Assembly: GCA_015478725.1 (NCBI GenBank)
Contig: JADMIG010000001.1
Location: forward strand, 1 to 64,000
DNA: 64,000 nucleotides
Source of the DNA: Chloroflexota bacterium
GTDB lineage: Bacteria; Chloroflexota; Limnocylindria; Limnocylindrales; CSP1-4
Direction of reading: 5' to 3'
The notes under the pieces are model-generated. The model did not search any database. It had not been told where the DNA came from and saw nothing but the letters and a program-made list of their open reading frames with translations. The translations under genes and the position numbers were made by a program. Positions 30,493 to 39,430 of the stretch are shown in pieces (the first letter of the stretch is position 1; each line of letters starts with the position of its first letter).

Positions 30493-31283
30493 ACCGCGTC
30501 GGGCGTGCCATTCGTGCCCTGCGCCATCGGCTCTCGTGGCGCCAGCAGGATCTCGCCGACAGGGCGCGGCTCAGCCAGGACGCCGTCTCGAGGGTCGAGC
30601 GCGGGCTGATCGATGGGATGACGGTCGACAAGCTCCAGCGGATCGTCGACGCGGTCGACGGCGAGCTTGTCCTCCTGGTGCGCTGGCGGGGCGGTGAACT
30701 CGATCGCCTGCTCGACGCCGGACACGCGCACCTCGTCGCCTGGACGGCGTCCCTTCTGACACGGCTCGGGTGGCAGCCGGAACTCGAGGTCTCGTTCTCG
30801 GTCTTCGGGGAACGTGGGTCGATCGATGTGCTCGCCTGGCACCCGCCATCGCGAACGCTGCTCGTGGTCGAGGTCAAGACGGAGCTCGTTTCGGTCGAGG
30901 AGACGCTCCGTCGCCACGACGTGAAGACCAGGCTCGGCGCCCAGATCTCCGAAGCGCGCTTCGAGTGGCGGCCGACCGTGGTCGGGCGTGTCCTCGTGCT
31001 GCCCGGAACAGCGACCGCGCGGCGGCGGGTGAACCATCAGGGGGTGGTCTTCGAGCGGGCATACCCGGTCCGGAGCTGGGAGCTCCGATCATGGCTGCGT
31101 CGGCCCACCGAACCGGTCCGCGGCCTGCTGTTCGTACCCCCTACGCACCTCACGCGTGGTAAGCGCGGTCCGACGGGCAGTCTGGCGCGGCGGCGGATCC
31201 GCCACGCTCGAACGTTCGATGTGCCGCCTCGGATCCGCCCGGATCCTGGCGACGGCGCTCTCTACGACGCACCGGGTGCGTAA
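30483..31283 (+). CDS. XRE-type HTH protein with PD-(D/E)xK nuclease-like domain
   Basis: A 266-residue protein. The N-terminal helix-turn-helix (DLADRARLSQDAVSRVERG, about residues 22-42) binds DNA. The C-terminal half resembles a PD-(D/E)xK nuclease: FGERGSIDVLAWH, then LLVVEVKTEL, giving D and E-x-K positions. Function is unknown. The gene breaks the otherwise conserved E1beta-E2 order and has palindromic repeats on both sides. Its last codons (YDAPGA) are encoded by one of them. The triple ATGA repeat at the start makes the initiation codon uncertain. Confidence 0.72.
   Translation: MSHHRVGRAIRALRHRLSWRQQDLADRARLSQDAVSRVERGLIDGMTVDKLQRIVDAVDGELVLLVRWRGGELDRLLDAGHAHLVAWTASLLTRLGWQPELEVSFSVFGERGSIDVLAWHPPSRTLLVVEVKTELVSVEETLRRHDVKTRLGAQISEARFEWRPTVVGRVLVLPGTATARRRVNHQGVVFERAYPVRSWELRSWLRRPTEPVRGLLFVPPTHLTRGKRGPTGSLARRRIRHARTFDVPPRIRPDPGDGALYDAPGA
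31142..31166 (+). repeat. Dispersed palindromic repeat, divergent copy 4 (inside the HTH-nuclease 3' region)
   Basis: TACGCACCTCACGCGTGGTA followed by AGCGC. It is related to the 50-bp units at 13871 and lies within the gene's 3' coding region. Confidence 0.5.
31263..31282 (-). repeat. Dispersed palindromic repeat, copy 5 (inverted)
   Basis: TACGACGCACCGGGTGCGTA, in reverse orientation to copies 2 and 3. It encodes the final YDAPGA of the HTH-nuclease and supplies its stop codon. Confidence 0.7.
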
Positions 31284-31428
31284 CCGACGCGACCCCGCCC
31301 GCGGCCAACCCCGCCCCCAGCCGGCTCCGTCCACCTGCCTGCGCACCCGGCGGCCGGATGCGCGACACTAGCGGCCGGCCGACTCCACCGACTCGACCGA
31401 TCCGACCCTCGGCAGGAGGACACGATCA

Positions 31429-32922
31429 GTGGCCAGAGTGACGATGCCCCAGCTCGGCGAGAGCGTGGCGGAGGGGACGATCGGCAAGTGGCTCAAGCAG
31501 CCCGGCGATCACGTCGCGAAGTATGAGCCGCTGCTCGAAGTCATCACGGACAAGGTCAACGCGGAGGTGCCGTCGCCCTTCGAGGGAACGCTCGTGGAGA
31601 TTCTCGTCGAGGAAGGGGCGACCGTCCCGAACAACGCCGAGATCGCGGTGATCGCCGAAACCGGATCGACCGACGCGACCGCCGAAACCGGATCGACCGA
31701 CGCGACCGCCGGCGCCCACGGCCCGGCCGGTTCCGACGAACGGCCGGGGCACCGCGAACCGGCGAACGGCCACACCGAACCAGGCGCAGCGCCCACGTCC
31801 ACCTCCGCGTCGACGGCAGCGCCAAGGGCCACATCCGCGCCGGCCACATCCGCGCCGGCCACATCCGCGCCGGCCGCATCCGCCAGGACCGCCCTGGCCG
31901 GCGACCCGGACGCGAGGATGACGCCGGCGGTCCGTCGCCTCCTCCGTGAGCACGGGCTTACCGCGGCGCAGATCGCCGGCACCGGGGGTGGCGGTCGCAT
32001 CACCCGTGACGACGTCCTGGCGATCGTCGAGGCGATCCGGACGGGTCACGTCTCGCCTGCGGCGGCCGCAGCGACAACGCCGTCATCGACGAGCTCGTCC
32101 GCGGCGGCCAGCCCAGCGGCGGCCAAGCCATCGTCGCCCAGCCCAGCGGCGCCCGGTCCGGCCACCGCGCCCCCGTCCGCCCAGGTCGCGTCCACGGTGG
32201 TCTTCCCGCCCGGGGCGGACGAGCTCCTTCTCCCGATGACCCAGATGCGCAAGGGGATCGCCGCGCAGATGACCCGGGCGCTCGCCGTGCCGCACGCCTA
32301 CGTCCATGTCGAGGTCGACCTCGCGAATCTCGTCCGCCTGCGCGAATCGGCGAAGGGCGACTACCAGGCGCGCGAGGGGATCGGCCTCAGCTACGTGCCG
32401 TTCGTCGTCAAGGCGTGCGTCGAAGCGCTCCGCCGCCGCCCCACGCTCAACGCCCACTGGACGGACGCCGGTCTGCTCGCGAAACGGCGGATCAACGTCG
32501 GCGTCGCGGTCGCGGTCGACGATGGGCTCATCGTCCCGGTCATCCGCGATGTCGACCAGCTGTCGATCAACGGCCTCAACCACGCGATCGCGGACGTCGC
32601 GACGCGCGCCCGAGCGAACAAGCTCCGGCTCGACGACGTCGGCGGCGGCACCTTCACCGTCGACAACACGGGCTGGCTCGGCTCGAACCTCACGATGCCG
32701 ATCATCAACGTGCCGGAGGTGGCGATCCTCACGATGGAGGCGATCACGAAGCGGCCGATCGTCGTGGAGTCCGCCGCGGGCGACATGATCGCGATCCGGC
32801 CGATCATGAACATGGTCCTCGGGATCGATCATCGCGCGAACGACGGCGCGGGCGCGACCGCGTTCCTCCGCGACGTCAAGGCCTCCCTCGAGGCGATCGG
32901 ACCTGAGACGGCGATCAACTGA
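31429..32922 (+). CDS. Dihydrolipoamide acyltransferase (E2) of the 2-oxoacid dehydrogenase complex
   Basis: A 497-residue E2 core protein. The lipoyl domain carries Lys42 in EVITDKVNAEV. Long Ala/Pro/Ser/Thr linkers include repeated ATSAP and ETGSTDAT units. The E3/E1-binding domain is RMTPAVRRLLREHGL, then GRITRDDVLA. The catalytic domain ends with DHRANDGAGATAFL, containing the HRxxDG active-site motif. The start GTG at 31429 is preceded by GGAGG. It overlaps lipA by 1 nt (TGATG), so lipoylation is made with the substrate protein. Confidence 0.94.
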   Translation: MARVTMPQLGESVAEGTIGKWLKQPGDHVAKYEPLLEVITDKVNAEVPSPFEGTLVEILVEEGATVPNNAEIAVIAETGSTDATAETGSTDATAGAHGPAGSDERPGHREPANGHTEPGAAPTSTSASTAAPRATSAPATSAPATSAPAASARTALAGDPDARMTPAVRRLLREHGLTAAQIAGTGGGGRITRDDVLAIVEAIRTGHVSPAAAAATTPSSTSSSAAASPAAAKPSSPSPAAPGPATAPPSAQVASTVVFPPGADELLLPMTQMRKGIAAQMTRALAVPHAYVHVEVDLANLVRLRESAKGDYQAREGIGLSYVPFVVKACVEALRRRPTLNAHWTDAGLLAKRRINVGVAVAVDDGLIVPVIRDVDQLSINGLNHAIADVATRARANKLRLDDVGGGTFTVDNTGWLGSNLTMPIINVPEVAILTMEAITKRPIVVESAAGDMIAIRPIMNMVLGIDHRANDGAGATAFLRDVKASLEAIGPETAIN

Positions 32923-33971
32923 TGGGCCGCGAGCTGCCGATCCTCGACTCGCCCGGCGGTCACGGCCACCGCGAGCCGTTGACGCTGGCGCTCGGCGGTG
33001 GCGGCTCGTTCGCGACCTCCGCCGAGGACGGCTCGGTCCCGTTCCGCCGGCACCCCGACTGGATCAGGGCGCGGATGCCGTCCGGCGAGAACTACCACGA
33101 GCTCAAGCGGCTGCTCCGCGGTCTCGAGCTCAACACCGTCTGCGAGGAAGCACGCTGCCCGAACATCGGCGAGTGCTGGGACCAGCGGACCGCGACGATC
33201 ATGATCCTCGGCGACACCTGCACGCGAGCCTGCGGTTTCTGTGCGATCAAGACCGGCCGACCCACCTGGAATGACGAGGACGAGCCTCGGCGCGTCGCGG
33301 AGGCGGTCGCGGCGCTCGGCCTCGAGCACGTCGTCGTCACGAGCGTCGCGCGCGACGATCTCCCGGACGGCGGTGCCCACGTCTTCGCCGAGACGATCCG
33401 CCGGCTCAAGGCAGCATCGCCGCTCATGGGCGTCGAAGTCCTCATCCCGGACTTCAACGGGCAGGCGGAACCGCTCCGTCAGGTCATGGAGGCCCGCCCG
33501 GACATCCTCAACCACAACCTCGAGACGGTCGAGCGGCTCCAGAAGCCGGTCCGCAGGCGGGCTCGCTGGGATCGCTCGCTCGGCGTCCTCGCCCGGGCCA
33601 AGTCAGACGCGGCCGAGATCGGCCAGCCGGTCCACACGAAGAGCTCGCTCATGGTCGGTCTCGGCGAATACCGCGCCGAGCTCACGGCAGCGTTCCACGC
33701 CCTTCGAGAGGTCGACTGCGACATCCTCACGATCGGCCAGTACCTGCGCCCGACCTCGAACCACCTGCCACTCATCCGCTACTACCATCCGGACGAATTC
33801 GCGGATATGAAGACCGAAGCTCTCTCCTTCGGTTTCCGACACGTCGAATCCGGCCCGCTCGTCCGGTCGAGCTACCACGCCCGCGATCAGGTCCCGGGCG
33901 CCGAGCTTCGGCGCCTCCGCCGCGAGGCGACCCTCGACGCGGAAGGCCGAGTCGTCCCCGTCGCGAGCTGA
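32922..33971 (+). CDS. lipA: Lipoyl synthase (radical SAM)
   Basis: A 349-residue enzyme inserting sulfur into octanoyl chains on E2. The auxiliary cluster motif is CEEARCPNIGEC; the radical SAM motif is CTRACGFC, with VVVTSVARDDLPDGGA and YLRPTSNHLP following. The SSYHARDQ tail holds the serine ligand expected for the auxiliary cluster. The N-terminal extension of about 45 residues is unusual. No lipB is seen in the window; octanoyl transfer must be encoded elsewhere. Confidence 0.95.
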   Translation: MGRELPILDSPGGHGHREPLTLALGGGGSFATSAEDGSVPFRRHPDWIRARMPSGENYHELKRLLRGLELNTVCEEARCPNIGECWDQRTATIMILGDTCTRACGFCAIKTGRPTWNDEDEPRRVAEAVAALGLEHVVVTSVARDDLPDGGAHVFAETIRRLKAASPLMGVEVLIPDFNGQAEPLRQVMEARPDILNHNLETVERLQKPVRRRARWDRSLGVLARAKSDAAEIGQPVHTKSSLMVGLGEYRAELTAAFHALREVDCDILTIGQYLRPTSNHLPLIRYYHPDEFADMKTEALSFGFRHVESGPLVRSSYHARDQVPGAELRRLRREATLDAEGRVVPVAS

Positions 33972-33986
33972 CCGACGGCGCCGACG

Positions 33987-34772
33987 GTGCCCGCCGACGA
34001 CACCCGACGCGACGTCCCGGCTGACGCTCGCCCCGACCGGCCGATCGAGTTCACGGCGAGCCGTGTCGGTGGCGCGCCGCCGAGGGCGCTCTCCGTGGCC
34101 GTCGGGTGCCTCATCGTCACCCTGGTCGCCCTGGCGATCGTGAAGCCGTGGGTCGGCGAGCCGGCCCCGGATGGCGCGTCGGCCGCGATCGCCGTGGCGT
34201 CCGTGGCGCCACCACCGACGCTCCCGACACCATCGTCGCCGTCCCGCCCGGTCGGCGAGGTCGGCCCGTCCCTCACGGTCGGCGGTGTCGTCGCTGTTCC
34301 GCCCGCCTTGCCGGCGACCGTCGCCGCCGTGCAGCGACTCCTGGCCCGGCGGACGGGATCATGGGGCGTCGGCGACGGCGGATCCGGACCGAGACTCATC
34401 CGCGACGATCCATGGTGGGATTGGGCGGCCGTGGCACCGGTCAGCGCCGCGACCTTTCCGAGTTCGCTCATCCGCTGGGCGGATACGAGTCTGTGCTCGG
34501 GCGCGCCCACCCTGCTCGATCGTCCGTCCGTCGTCGCCGTGACGTCGCCGCTCGCAGTCGGCCTCGCCTGGACCCACGCAGGCTGGTGGTCCGACGGCGT
34601 CCTCATCACGGGGATCGCCGATGAGCTGCGGATCCTCTCCGTCCCGAGCTCCCCGCCGCTCCTGTCCCTCGAACGGCGTGACGGCCAGCCGTGGCCCGAC
34701 GGTCGCTACGAGCTCCATCTCCGGGCGGGTGGCGACGCGCTCGCGGTCTCGTTCTGCATCGGTCATGGATGA
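33987..34772 (+). CDS. Single-pass membrane protein, unknown
   Basis: A 261-residue protein with one helix near residues 34-52 (SVAVGCLIVTLVALAIV) after a charged cytoplasmic segment. A Pro/Ser-rich stalk and an outside domain containing DDPWWDWAAVAPVSAATFP and a Trp-rich HAGWWSDG follow. No family is recognised. GTG start, 15 nt after lipA. The deaminase gene starts 24 nt after the stop, where a separate -10 (TATCCT) indicates its own promoter. Confidence 0.6.
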   Translation: MPADDTRRDVPADARPDRPIEFTASRVGGAPPRALSVAVGCLIVTLVALAIVKPWVGEPAPDGASAAIAVASVAPPPTLPTPSSPSRPVGEVGPSLTVGGVVAVPPALPATVAAVQRLLARRTGSWGVGDGGSGPRLIRDDPWWDWAAVAPVSAATFPSSLIRWADTSLCSGAPTLLDRPSVVAVTSPLAVGLAWTHAGWWSDGVLITGIADELRILSVPSSPPLLSLERRDGQPWPDGRYELHLRAGGDALAVSFCIGHG

Positions 34773-34784
34773 CGGGGCAGGGGG

Positions 34785-34790
34785 TATCCT
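34785..34790 (+). promoter_or_regulatory. -10 element of the nucleoside deaminase gene (leaderless)
   Basis: TATCCT ends 6 nt before the GTG start at 34797, another instance of the short promoter-start spacing seen across the window. Confidence 0.45.
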
Positions 34791-34796
34791 CAGCGG

Positions 34797-35849
34797 GTGA
34801 CCCGTCAGCTGGCCCGCCGCATCCCGCTCGCGGAGCTCCACTGTCACCTCGGGGGCGCCGTGACGCCGGCGATCATGTGGGGCATCGCCCATTCCCAGGG
34901 GATCCGGCTCCCGACCAAGGACTACTGGGAGTTCCGGGACATGATCACCGTGTCGCGCCGCTCCCACAGCTTCGATGGCTACCTCCAGCTCTTTCACTGG
35001 ACCGAGCTCATCCAGTCGAGCCCGCTCGCGGTAGAGCGGGCGGTATACGAGGTCGTCGGCGGCGCGTACCGGAAGAACAACGTCACGACGATGGAGCTCC
35101 GCTTCAACCCGATGAAGCGGAACCGGGGTGGCGAGCAGGATCTCGACCACATCATCGCCGCCGCCGTTCGCGGCATGGACAAGGCCACCCTGGAGTATCC
35201 GGTCAAGCCCGGGCTCATCTTCTGCATGGACCGCGCATTCCCGTTCGAGCTCAACGAGATCATCTGCGAGAAGGCCATCGCGTGGCGGGACCGAGGCGTC
35301 GTCGGCATCGACATCGCCGGTCCCGAGTCCGCCACCTTCCGGCTCGCGGACTATCGGCGGCTCTATCGGCGGGCGCGACAGTTCGGTCTCGGGCTCACCG
35401 TCCACACGGGGGAATCCGGCCCCGTCGACGAGATCGCCCGGGCGGTCGAGCTTCTCGAGCCCGATCGGCTCGGCCACGGCGTGAAGGCCGCCTACGACCC
35501 TCGGGCGATGGCGATGATCCGCGAACGCGGCATCGTCCTCGAGCTGTGCCCCACATCGAACCTCAACACCCGCGTCGTCTCCGGGTGGGAGGAGTTCCGC
35601 TGGATCTTCGACACGTTCCGCCGCAACGGCATCCGCTTCACGATCAACACGGACGGTCCGGAGATGCTCAAGACGTACATCCGCGACGAGCTCGCCACGC
35701 TCGGCCGGCTCGGGATCCTCGCGGTGGAGGACCAGGAGCAGGTGGCCGCGACTTCGCTCGCCGCCTCGTTCGTGCCGAACGTCTCCGACGTGCCGACGCT
35801 CGCAGTCGCGCCGCCGCCTCGCGAGGTCGTCGAGCGCGAGGAGGCGTGA
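34797..35849 (+). CDS. Adenosine deaminase-family nucleoside deaminase
   Basis: A 350-residue TIM-barrel amidohydrolase. Metal ligands are in LHCHLGGAV, HTGESGP and TINTDGPEM; the RLGHGV and CPTSN motifs are also present. This is the pattern of adenosine, adenine or aminofutalosine deaminases. Note NTDGP in place of the usual NTDDP: the first metal-binding Asp is kept and the second position is Gly. The reaction is hydrolytic removal of an amino group from a purine nucleoside; the exact substrate is unclear. The C-terminal 30 residues are low-complexity. Confidence 0.85.
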   Translation: MTRQLARRIPLAELHCHLGGAVTPAIMWGIAHSQGIRLPTKDYWEFRDMITVSRRSHSFDGYLQLFHWTELIQSSPLAVERAVYEVVGGAYRKNNVTTMELRFNPMKRNRGGEQDLDHIIAAAVRGMDKATLEYPVKPGLIFCMDRAFPFELNEIICEKAIAWRDRGVVGIDIAGPESATFRLADYRRLYRRARQFGLGLTVHTGESGPVDEIARAVELLEPDRLGHGVKAAYDPRAMAMIRERGIVLELCPTSNLNTRVVSGWEEFRWIFDTFRRNGIRFTINTDGPEMLKTYIRDELATLGRLGILAVEDQEQVAATSLAASFVPNVSDVPTLAVAPPPREVVEREEA

Positions 35850-35862
35850 GGGTCAGCGCGGG

Positions 35863-36618
35863 TCATCGCGGCGAGGTGTTCACCCGATAGCTGCAGCACC
35901 GATCGCCGGCGAGGATGTGCGACTCGCGGACGACCTCCGCGCCGAGCACATCGCGGAACAGGTCGAGCTCGGCGGCACAGGCCGCGGGCGAGCCCTGGGC
36001 CGCATGGAGGATCGCGCAGTTGTGCTCGCGAAGGCCGATCGTGCCGTCGACCGCGACGAACGGTTCGCTCAGGTATCCCTGCTCGTCCTGGATCACGGCC
36101 AGCTCGCGGACGCGGTCCGCGAGGGGCGCGTCCGAACCGAGCCGGGCGGCCATCGTGGCCCGGACGCGATCGCCGAGCTGGCGTCGTCGGGCGCGGAATA
36201 CGTCGTCGAGGAGCTCCTCGCCACCGATCGATCCGATGGCCCTGAGGAGGCTCACCGCGAGACCGTCGTAGTTGGCAGGGAAGAGCCCCTGGGCGTCCGC
36301 GGTGACATCGTAGCGATGGCGAGGTCGGCCGACGCCGTGCCGTTCTGGAGTCCGATCGACCAGGCCCGCCGCCTCGAGGGCACGGAGGTGCTGGAGGATG
36401 GACCCACGGCTCGCCTCGAGGGCCCGGATCAGACCGTCGAGCGTTGCCGGGCCGTGGCGGCGGAGTTCGACGAGGATCGCCTGCCGGGCGGCCGCAGTCC
36501 TACGGGCCACCGTCTGACGGGCCCCCGTGCCGCTGTCCACCGGTCGTTCGTCCACCGGTCGCCGGACGGCCGCGGGACCGACGGGTGCGGCGGCGTCCGT
36601 TGGCTCGATGCCGGGCAT
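35863..36618 (-). CDS. SufR-like iron-sulfur HTH regulator
   Basis: A 251-residue regulator. A winged-helix domain (ILVELRRHGPATLDGLIRAL, then SILQHLRALEAAGLVDRT) is followed by the C-terminal cysteine set EHNCAILHAAQGSPAACAAE and GDRCCSYRVN. This cysteine layout matches SufR-type repressors that hold a 4Fe-4S cluster and control iron-sulfur assembly. No suf operon is in the window, so targets are unknown. The first 40 residues are Pro/Ala-rich and the true start may be internal. Convergent with the deaminase gene. Confidence 0.75.
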   Translation of the reverse strand: MPGIEPTDAAAPVGPAAVRRPVDERPVDSGTGARQTVARRTAAARQAILVELRRHGPATLDGLIRALEASRGSILQHLRALEAAGLVDRTPERHGVGRPRHRYDVTADAQGLFPANYDGLAVSLLRAIGSIGGEELLDDVFRARRRQLGDRVRATMAARLGSDAPLADRVRELAVIQDEQGYLSEPFVAVDGTIGLREHNCAILHAAQGSPAACAAELDLFRDVLGAEVVRESHILAGDRCCSYRVNTSPR

Positions 36619-37199
36619 CGCCGAAGGCTAGCACCGAGCGCGGATCGGCGCTGCTGCCCGCGTCCGCCGTCGCGACCCTTCGGACGCTGTTGCCCGCGTC
36701 AGCCGGCCGTCCACGGATTTCCCGCATATCGACTCCTCCAGACCGCTACGTGATATCGGGACCGCGGCGCACCCGATCCGGCCGCCTGCGAGTCGCCTGC
36801 GATCTCAGGCCGCGAGAATCGTTCCCACAGAGCGAGATGGCGGACGGTTCGAGCGGCCGATCAGGGCCCGCAGGGCGGTCGCCGGTCGCGTAATCGTCTG
36901 CACGAAGCGATCAGCGCCGATTCCCGATTGGCGGAACGTTGGGAGGGGTGCGTAATTCCCGATGGGTCGAGCCGGGACGGCGACCGACACCCCCGACGCG
37001 CCGAACCCGGAGTTCCGCCGGACCCGGAGTTCCGCCGAACCCCGGAGGCGCGCCGATGCCGGATGCGACGAGGTCCGGAGCCGGGTCGGCGCCCGATGCG
37101 GCGAACGGGCCGAATGCGCCGACCACCGGCGCGTCACCGCCCCGCCGCTGCGACCCTGCGGGCCACCGGCTCCACGCCGAGTGCTACGCTCGCCCGACG
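36619..37199. other. Intergenic region with short tandem repeats
   Basis: 580 bases without a supported gene. Around 37008-37050 two tandem copies of CCGGAGTTCCGCCGGACC/AACC-type units occur. A -10-like TACGCT (about 37185-37190) ends 9 nt before the next gene's ATG and should be its promoter. Nothing else is recognised. Confidence 0.5.
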
Positions 37200-38366
37200 A
37201 TGGATCTCGATCTCTCCGCCGAGCACGTCCTCCTCCGCGACACGATCCGGGAGTTCATGGCGGCCGAGGTCGCCCCCGTCGTCGAAGAGCACGAACGGGC
37301 GCGGCGCTTCCCGCGCGAGATCGTCGATCGCATCGGTGCGCTCGGCTGGCTCGGCATCCCGATCCCGGAGGACGAGGGTGGCGCGGGTCTCGACACGCTC
37401 GCCTACGCGATCGCGGTCGAGGAGATCGGCCGCGTCTGGGGCAGCCTCGGCCTCATCGTCGCCGCCCACACGAGCCTCGGCTGCGCGCCACTCCACCTGG
37501 CCGGAACGGCCGCGCAGAAGGAGCGCTATCTCGTCCCCCTGGCGTCGGGGCGGGTCATCGGTGCCTACGGCCTGACAGAGCCCGGTGCGGGATCCGACTC
37601 CGGCGGCACGCGGACCACGGCTCGCCACGAGGAGGGGCCGGACGGCGGGACGTGGGTCATTGACGGCGGCAAGCGATTCATCACCAACGCCGGGCAGGCC
37701 GGGACGTACATCGTGACCGCCCGCAGCGGCACTCGCGACGACGGCGGCGCCGAGATCAGCGCGTTCATCGTGTCCGGCGAGGCGCCGGGGTTCTCGATCG
37801 GTCGTCTCGAGGAGAAGCTCGGACTCCACGCGTCCGCGACGGGCGAGCTCCGGTTCGAGGGGGTCCGCGTCCCGGCCGCCGACATGCTCGGCTCCCGCGG
37901 CGACGGATTCCGGATGTTCCTCGCGGTCCTCGACGGCGGCCGCATCAGCATCGCGGCCCTCGCCGTGGGAATCGCCCAGGCAGCCCTCGACGCGTCGATC
38001 CCGTACGTGCGCGAGCGTGAGCAGTTCGGCCGCCCGATCGGGACCTTCGAGGGTGTCGCGTTCCGGATCGCCGACATGGCCACCGAGCTCGAGGCCGCCC
38101 GGGCGATGGTCTGGCGCGCCGCGTGGCTCAAGGATCGCGGTCGCGACTTCGGCCTGGCGGCGGCCCAAGCGAAGCTCTACGCGTCGGAGGTCAGCTCACG
38201 GGTGACCAACGCGGCGATCCAGGTCCACGGCGGTTACGGCTACATCGCCGAGTATCGGGTCGAGCGGTTCTTCCGTGACGCCAAGCTGACCGAGATCGGC
38301 GAGGGGACGAGCGAGATCCAGCGGCTCGTCATCGCCCGGAAGGTCCTCGGCCTCAGGGTGGTCTGA
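37200..38366 (+). CDS. Acyl-CoA dehydrogenase (short/medium-chain type)
   Basis: A 388-residue FAD enzyme for fatty acyl-CoA beta-oxidation. Blocks are AYGLTEPGAGSDSGGTRT (FAD/substrate), FITNAGQAGTYIV, REREQFGRPIGTFEGV, QVHGGYGYIAEYRVERFFRDAK and the catalytic Glu in EIGEGTSEIQRLVIAR. The GYGY plus IGEGTSEIQ pattern is butyryl/short-chain-like. It starts at ATG 37200 after TACGCT (9 nt). The frame is open well upstream, but only through repeat-like DNA. Confidence 0.92.
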   Translation: MDLDLSAEHVLLRDTIREFMAAEVAPVVEEHERARRFPREIVDRIGALGWLGIPIPEDEGGAGLDTLAYAIAVEEIGRVWGSLGLIVAAHTSLGCAPLHLAGTAAQKERYLVPLASGRVIGAYGLTEPGAGSDSGGTRTTARHEEGPDGGTWVIDGGKRFITNAGQAGTYIVTARSGTRDDGGAEISAFIVSGEAPGFSIGRLEEKLGLHASATGELRFEGVRVPAADMLGSRGDGFRMFLAVLDGGRISIAALAVGIAQAALDASIPYVREREQFGRPIGTFEGVAFRIADMATELEAARAMVWRAAWLKDRGRDFGLAAAQAKLYASEVSSRVTNAAIQVHGGYGYIAEYRVERFFRDAKLTEIGEGTSEIQRLVIARKVLGLRVV

Positions 38367-38377
38367 GGGTCCTGGAT

Positions 38378-38866
38378 CTACGGGTAGCCACCGCCGGACG
38401 ACGTCCCGCCGTCACCCGCCGCGACCGCGAGGCCGGCCTGGAGCTGCGCCTTGAACGCGGGTGCCCACGGACCCTGGCCGCTCAGGACGTACGGCGAGAT
38501 CGCGAGCGACTCGTAGGTCTGCGGGTCCGTCACGTACGACTGGGCGCACGAGCCGACGTCCGTCGAGCGGCGGACGAATGCAGCGTGGTCGTTGAAGACG
38601 TAGAGGTACATCGGGACGGCGGTCGCCTGGTCGAGGCCGCTTGCGGTGAAGGCGATCGCCGTCCTGGCGAGGTCCGGGTTCACGCATCCGGCATCGCCGG
38701 AGACCACGTTCAGGATCGTGAGGCCCCGGGCCTGGAGCACCTGGGACAGGCCACCGAAATCCGCCGGCGTGGGCATGGGTGGGACGCTCGACGTGGTGCA
38801 ACCGGCGACGAGGCCGGCGACGAGGACGAGGCGCGCCACGCCGAGCGCGCGGATGGATCCGATCAC
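38378..38866 (-). CDS. Small lipoprotein, unknown
   Basis: A 162-residue exported lipoprotein: LVLVAGLVAGC lipobox, then a small globular domain with Cys in SGDAGCVNP and VGSCAQSYV, which may form a disulfide. No family is recognised. On the minus strand TAGCCT lies 6 nt before the GTG start, another leaderless-type promoter. The stop faces the acyl-CoA dehydrogenase stop. Confidence 0.6.
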   Translation of the reverse strand: MIGSIRALGVARLVLVAGLVAGCTTSSVPPMPTPADFGGLSQVLQARGLTILNVVSGDAGCVNPDLARTAIAFTASGLDQATAVPMYLYVFNDHAAFVRRSTDVGSCAQSYVTDPQTYESLAISPYVLSGQGPWAPAFKAQLQAGLAVAAGDGGTSSGGGYP

Positions 38867-38926
38867 CGCGCGAGGCTACCATCGGCGCTACGATGGCGCC
38901 CCGAACGGAGGCGCCCAGGCGCGACG

Positions 38927-39430
38927 ATGGACCACCTCGACCGGACGCCGGAGCTCGCCCTCGACGAGCTCACCGCCGCGCTCCCGACGCTCGGTCCTGC
39001 CGAGTGCGCCCGGCTCCATGCCTTCTGGGCGGGTTCCGACCCGGTGCGACGGGCGACCGCCCATGCGAGAGCCCAGACGGCCGCGACGGCCGCGCCCGAT
39101 CGGCGCGCCGCCATCCGCGATGTGCAGGACGCGATCGTGCGCTGGGGCGACGAGCCACAGACGCATGGCACGACCGGCTGGGGCGAGCAGTGGGTCGACC
39201 CCGATCCGGTGGAGACGGCAGGCGGCTCGGCTCGTTCGGCGGCCGTGCCGGCGATCGTCGACGCAGCGCTCGCGCTCGCCCTCCGGGACCTCCTCGATCC
39301 GGCCGATTTCGAGGCCCTCGTGGACCCCTGGCGCGATGCGATCGGCGACGAGGCCCTCGTCGACGGCGGCGCGCCGGATCCGGGCTCAGGCGAGGTGGAG
39401 GCGGACCCGGCCGTCCCTCCGACTACCTGA
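38927..39430 (+). CDS. Hypothetical protein, Asp/Ala-rich
   Basis: A 167-residue soluble protein with helical character (LDELTAALPTLGPAECARLH, ALALALRDLLDPADFEALVD). No family is recognised. ATG 38927 is preceded by GGAGG about 16 nt upstream and by TACGAT (-10) at 38889-38894. Its last 8 nt overlap the convergent secreted-protein gene. Confidence 0.55.
   Translation: MDHLDRTPELALDELTAALPTLGPAECARLHAFWAGSDPVRRATAHARAQTAATAAPDRRAAIRDVQDAIVRWGDEPQTHGTTGWGEQWVDPDPVETAGGSARSAAVPAIVDAALALALRDLLDPADFEALVDPWRDAIGDEALVDGGAPDPGSGEVEADPAVPPTT

Noticed and set aside
36962-37663. Plus-strand frame starting at 36962
   Set aside because: It runs in a different frame from the acyl-CoA dehydrogenase and has no motifs.
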